Assembly: GCF_016920785.2 (NCBI RefSeq)
Contig: NW_024609846.1
Coordinates: forward strand, 82,779,816-82,843,815
Direction: 5' to 3'
DNA: 64,000 bases
Origin: Ixodes scapularis
Taxonomy: Eukaryota; Arthropoda; Arachnida; Ixodida; Ixodidae
Within the stretch, counting starts at the first letter, position 1. Each line of letters starts with the position of its first letter. Below are positions 49,001 to 52,000 of the stretch, piece after piece. The notes below the pieces were generated by a model. That model saw only the letters and a list, made by a program, of their open reading frames with translations, did no database searches and was not told the DNA's origin. A program made the position numbers and the translations under genes.

Positions 49001-52000
49001 ATGGTGCGCGAGAGCTCAAACAGGTTGGTTTCCGGTGTAATGACGACGTTTCCGCTCTCGCGGCCAGTCTCGCGGTTACTCGAGGTTAATTTACTCGAGG
49101 TGGTTTCACGCGGTGGTCTCGCACGAGACGGAAGAAACATCGAAACCCCAAGCGTTTTGGAAATACGCGGCCGGGCCGCCGGGACACTCTGGACCAGAGG
49201 CGTCGGGTGTGCGCAATCCTTGGCGAGCGAGTTCGCTTTCGAATGCTCCGAGGATGCCATGCATCGCGCTCGCCTCGCCAAACCTCGCGGACCGCGACCG
49301 CACCAACTGAACCCCGCGGCCCAAAGGCTCCGGCCTAGCCAGGAACGGCACCGAGGTAGGCCCGGTCGTGGGTAGGAGCTGCTCGTTCTGCGCTGCCATG
49401 CAGTGCTCGGAGCCCTCGGCGTCGTTCGTGCTTGCGCTGAAGCCTTTAGGGACTCCCTCGGACGCGCAAGTCGCGCCTGCTTGGATGCGTGGATACTTCG
49501 ACGGCGATCGCTTGGCAGCTCGTGCAATCGTTCCGTCATCGTGGAAAATAAAAAAAGCATGGTGCTGGTGTAGAAAGGTATGCATACATCCTTCAAATGC
49601 TTGTCGAAGTTTTTCATGTACCTTACCGCAATTTCACGATCAGGCGAGCCAATGAATTCGGCCATTCAGCCGTCATTCTTTAAGGCTTTTGGTAATTCAG
49701 GGGGCGTTCGGCGTACCTTTAATCGCCGCACCAACAGCGTACAGCACAAATACAAGCTCTTGCTATTGCCGCCCTCTCTGCGCACTTATTCCATCGAACT
49801 CGTCGTCGAACAAACACTTCTTCGACGTTTCGATATACTGCAGTTCCGACGAGACGGGAGCCGTGTTTACGCGCGCCAGAAAGCCGGAACCGGAAACGTT
49901 AAAAAAATAGGCGTCAGATGGCGCCTCGGTACTAAAGTGCGCCGTTAACCTACGCTCCGAACCCGCGCGCTCGAGCGCAGATGTCCGGAGTCCGGAGCTC
50001 ACTAACTTAACGCGCCCATTCACTCTTTGCAGACTGCGGTAGTTAATAAAAAGAAAAAAACAGGTTCCGAATGAGCTTTTGATAAAATGAACAACCGGAG
50101 AAACAGTTCAGTGCGTCTGTGTTCCGGATCAACGAGGAAATAAAAAGTGGCCGAAGTTTCTGCTTCCGTTACGCTGATTCTCAAAAAAATGCGTGAGCAT
50201 TTTTCGCGGCGGTTATGTAGTCTATAACAAATCATGGTGAATGCAGCCTCTCAGGACCAGGGCCGGCCCATACCCATCAAGCGCCCTGGGCGAACTCTGG
50301 CTTTGGCGCCCCCCCGCCCCCCCTTCCTCCCTTTTTATACGCCCCTATATAACGACATCACGTTGTTAGTAAAGATGTGAGTAGTGGCCACGGTGGAAGA
50401 AACACATTTAGGAGACGCCACTGGCCGCTTTTCCCGCGGGGAGTGAGCGAACAAATCGTGTTCGGAGCTAGCCCCGAACCAGTAGTAGTTGGTTCCGCGC
50501 CGCGGCAGAGTGCGCTGCGGTATGAGGTCCCTCCTCGGCTGCCACGGTGTCGGCGGCGTAGCGTGCTCCCCTTTTTCGCGGTGTGGTGGTGTGGTGGTGG
50601 TGTGCGGCCAGTGGCTGGCCTCGTGTTTTGCTTTAGTGCTGTGTCGATCACAGCTGCCACCATCGTGCAGGAAGGTGAGTTTTAACCCGAAGAAGAAGGA
50701 AGAAAACACACATTGACGGACTCTGGCGACTTGGTGGCGGCGTGACGGCGCCGCTGCGGTGAGGTACAACAAGAAGCGGTGAGCGAGGGAATGGCGGGAC
50801 CACCACTGGGAGAACCAACCGGAGCAGTCGGTTTGGCAAGAACCCCACACTTGGGCGCCATCTATCCCCATGCAATTGAAGCGCGTTCGAAGCGCCGAAC
50901 ATAAGGTCGCCGCCGCGTCGGACAGAGAGTCATCACCTAAATGTGTTTCTTCCACCGTGGTAGTGGCACCAAACGAGCGTTTTGACAGACGAGAACCTCA
51001 TTTCAAAAATTAATGGCGATCGAGCATATGGCGTCATATCGTGCGCCGTCCTCAAATAAACAAATAAAAGCAACAAAAAAAATTCAAGAGGGCTGCGCGG
51101 TGGTGCTTTTCTTTCGATGGTGTCCTGAGCAACCGCCCAGGTCGCCCATTCTTAGTGCCGGCCCTGCTCAACACTTTTCTGTGGGGGCGAACATTCCCGA
51201 AGCCCCTCTTCTCCCTCGTGCAGGCAGATCACTTAGCGCACGCATGAAGGACGTGCGCGCGATGTGCGAAAAACTACAAAGGCATTTCGTTGTGCATACA
51301 GGGGCGACGACACCGTGCACTTACGGCCCGGTGTGACGTGACATGGTAAGACGACTGTGTGTCAAGAATGGCGTGACAGGCCGAAAAACCGAACCGCAGT
51401 CCGTGTGAGCACACAGGTCTCCATAGGCGATGCCAGGAGCTTCCAGGGTGTCCAAAGCGCGTACCCGCACGCCGACCGCGTCCTCCGTCCCCAGCTCCAC
51501 CGGCGATCTTCGGTTGCTAGGGCTGTGGCGCCATCCCGTAGCGAAGTTGCGAACTCTCTAAACATGTGCTCCAATGACGTCTAAGGTCAACGCATGTACC
51601 AAAGCACTAATGTTAATGCATTAAAAAAGAGAGAGAGAGAGAGGTAGAAAAGAATTTTCTAGTAAAACTGGTGTTTTTTACAGCGAAGCTGTTATGTGCC
51701 AGGATCTGGAAAGAAATGCGTCCATAAATATTAACAAAAAAAAAACAAAAAAACCCGTTTAAACGGTGCTTCTTCGTTCCGATTGGTCGTGACAGGTATA
51801 ATTACAAAGAGGGGGCAACCCTCGTGAGTCAGCCTTCCTTGGCATTATTAGGTAGAGAAGTCTGATCCCTTGTTATCATCTATGGTCACCGACTTAGCTA
51901 AGATTGCGCTGTGACGAGGCTGAGGGCAGAACGCGCCGTTAGCAAGAACGTATCCGAAGTCAAAATACAAGCAATGGCGGTTTACTATAGTGGCCATAAG

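Larger units (their letters stand above)
46646..50017. mobile_element. outer DNA transposon of a three-level nest
   Basis: TIR GGGCGCGTTAAGTTA (46646-46660) pairs exactly with TAACTTAACGCGCCC (50003-50017), and ATT flanks both sides. A subterminal GCGCTCGAGCGCGC is also inverted at both ends. Coding traces lie on the minus strand near the right end: SSELQYIETSKKCLFDDEFD, then VLYAVGAAIKGTPNA, then GSPDREIAVRYMKNFDKHLK, broken by stops and frameshifts. These could be an ancient transposase or accessory protein; I do not recognise the family. A 3-bp duplication and GGG-start TIR are compatible with PIF/Harbinger, but ATT is not the usual TWA. Confidence 0.65.

Noticed and set aside
48970..49665. 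231-codon minus frame as an intact gene
   Set aside because: Arg/Ser/Pro-rich over GC-rich DNA with two other long frames on both strands; only its first 35 residues look protein-like and those are cut off by stops upstream.
50335..50955. 206-codon minus frame covering the nested hAT-like element
   Set aside because: It spans nearly the whole element including both TIRs and has no transposase motif; it looks like a compositional frame.
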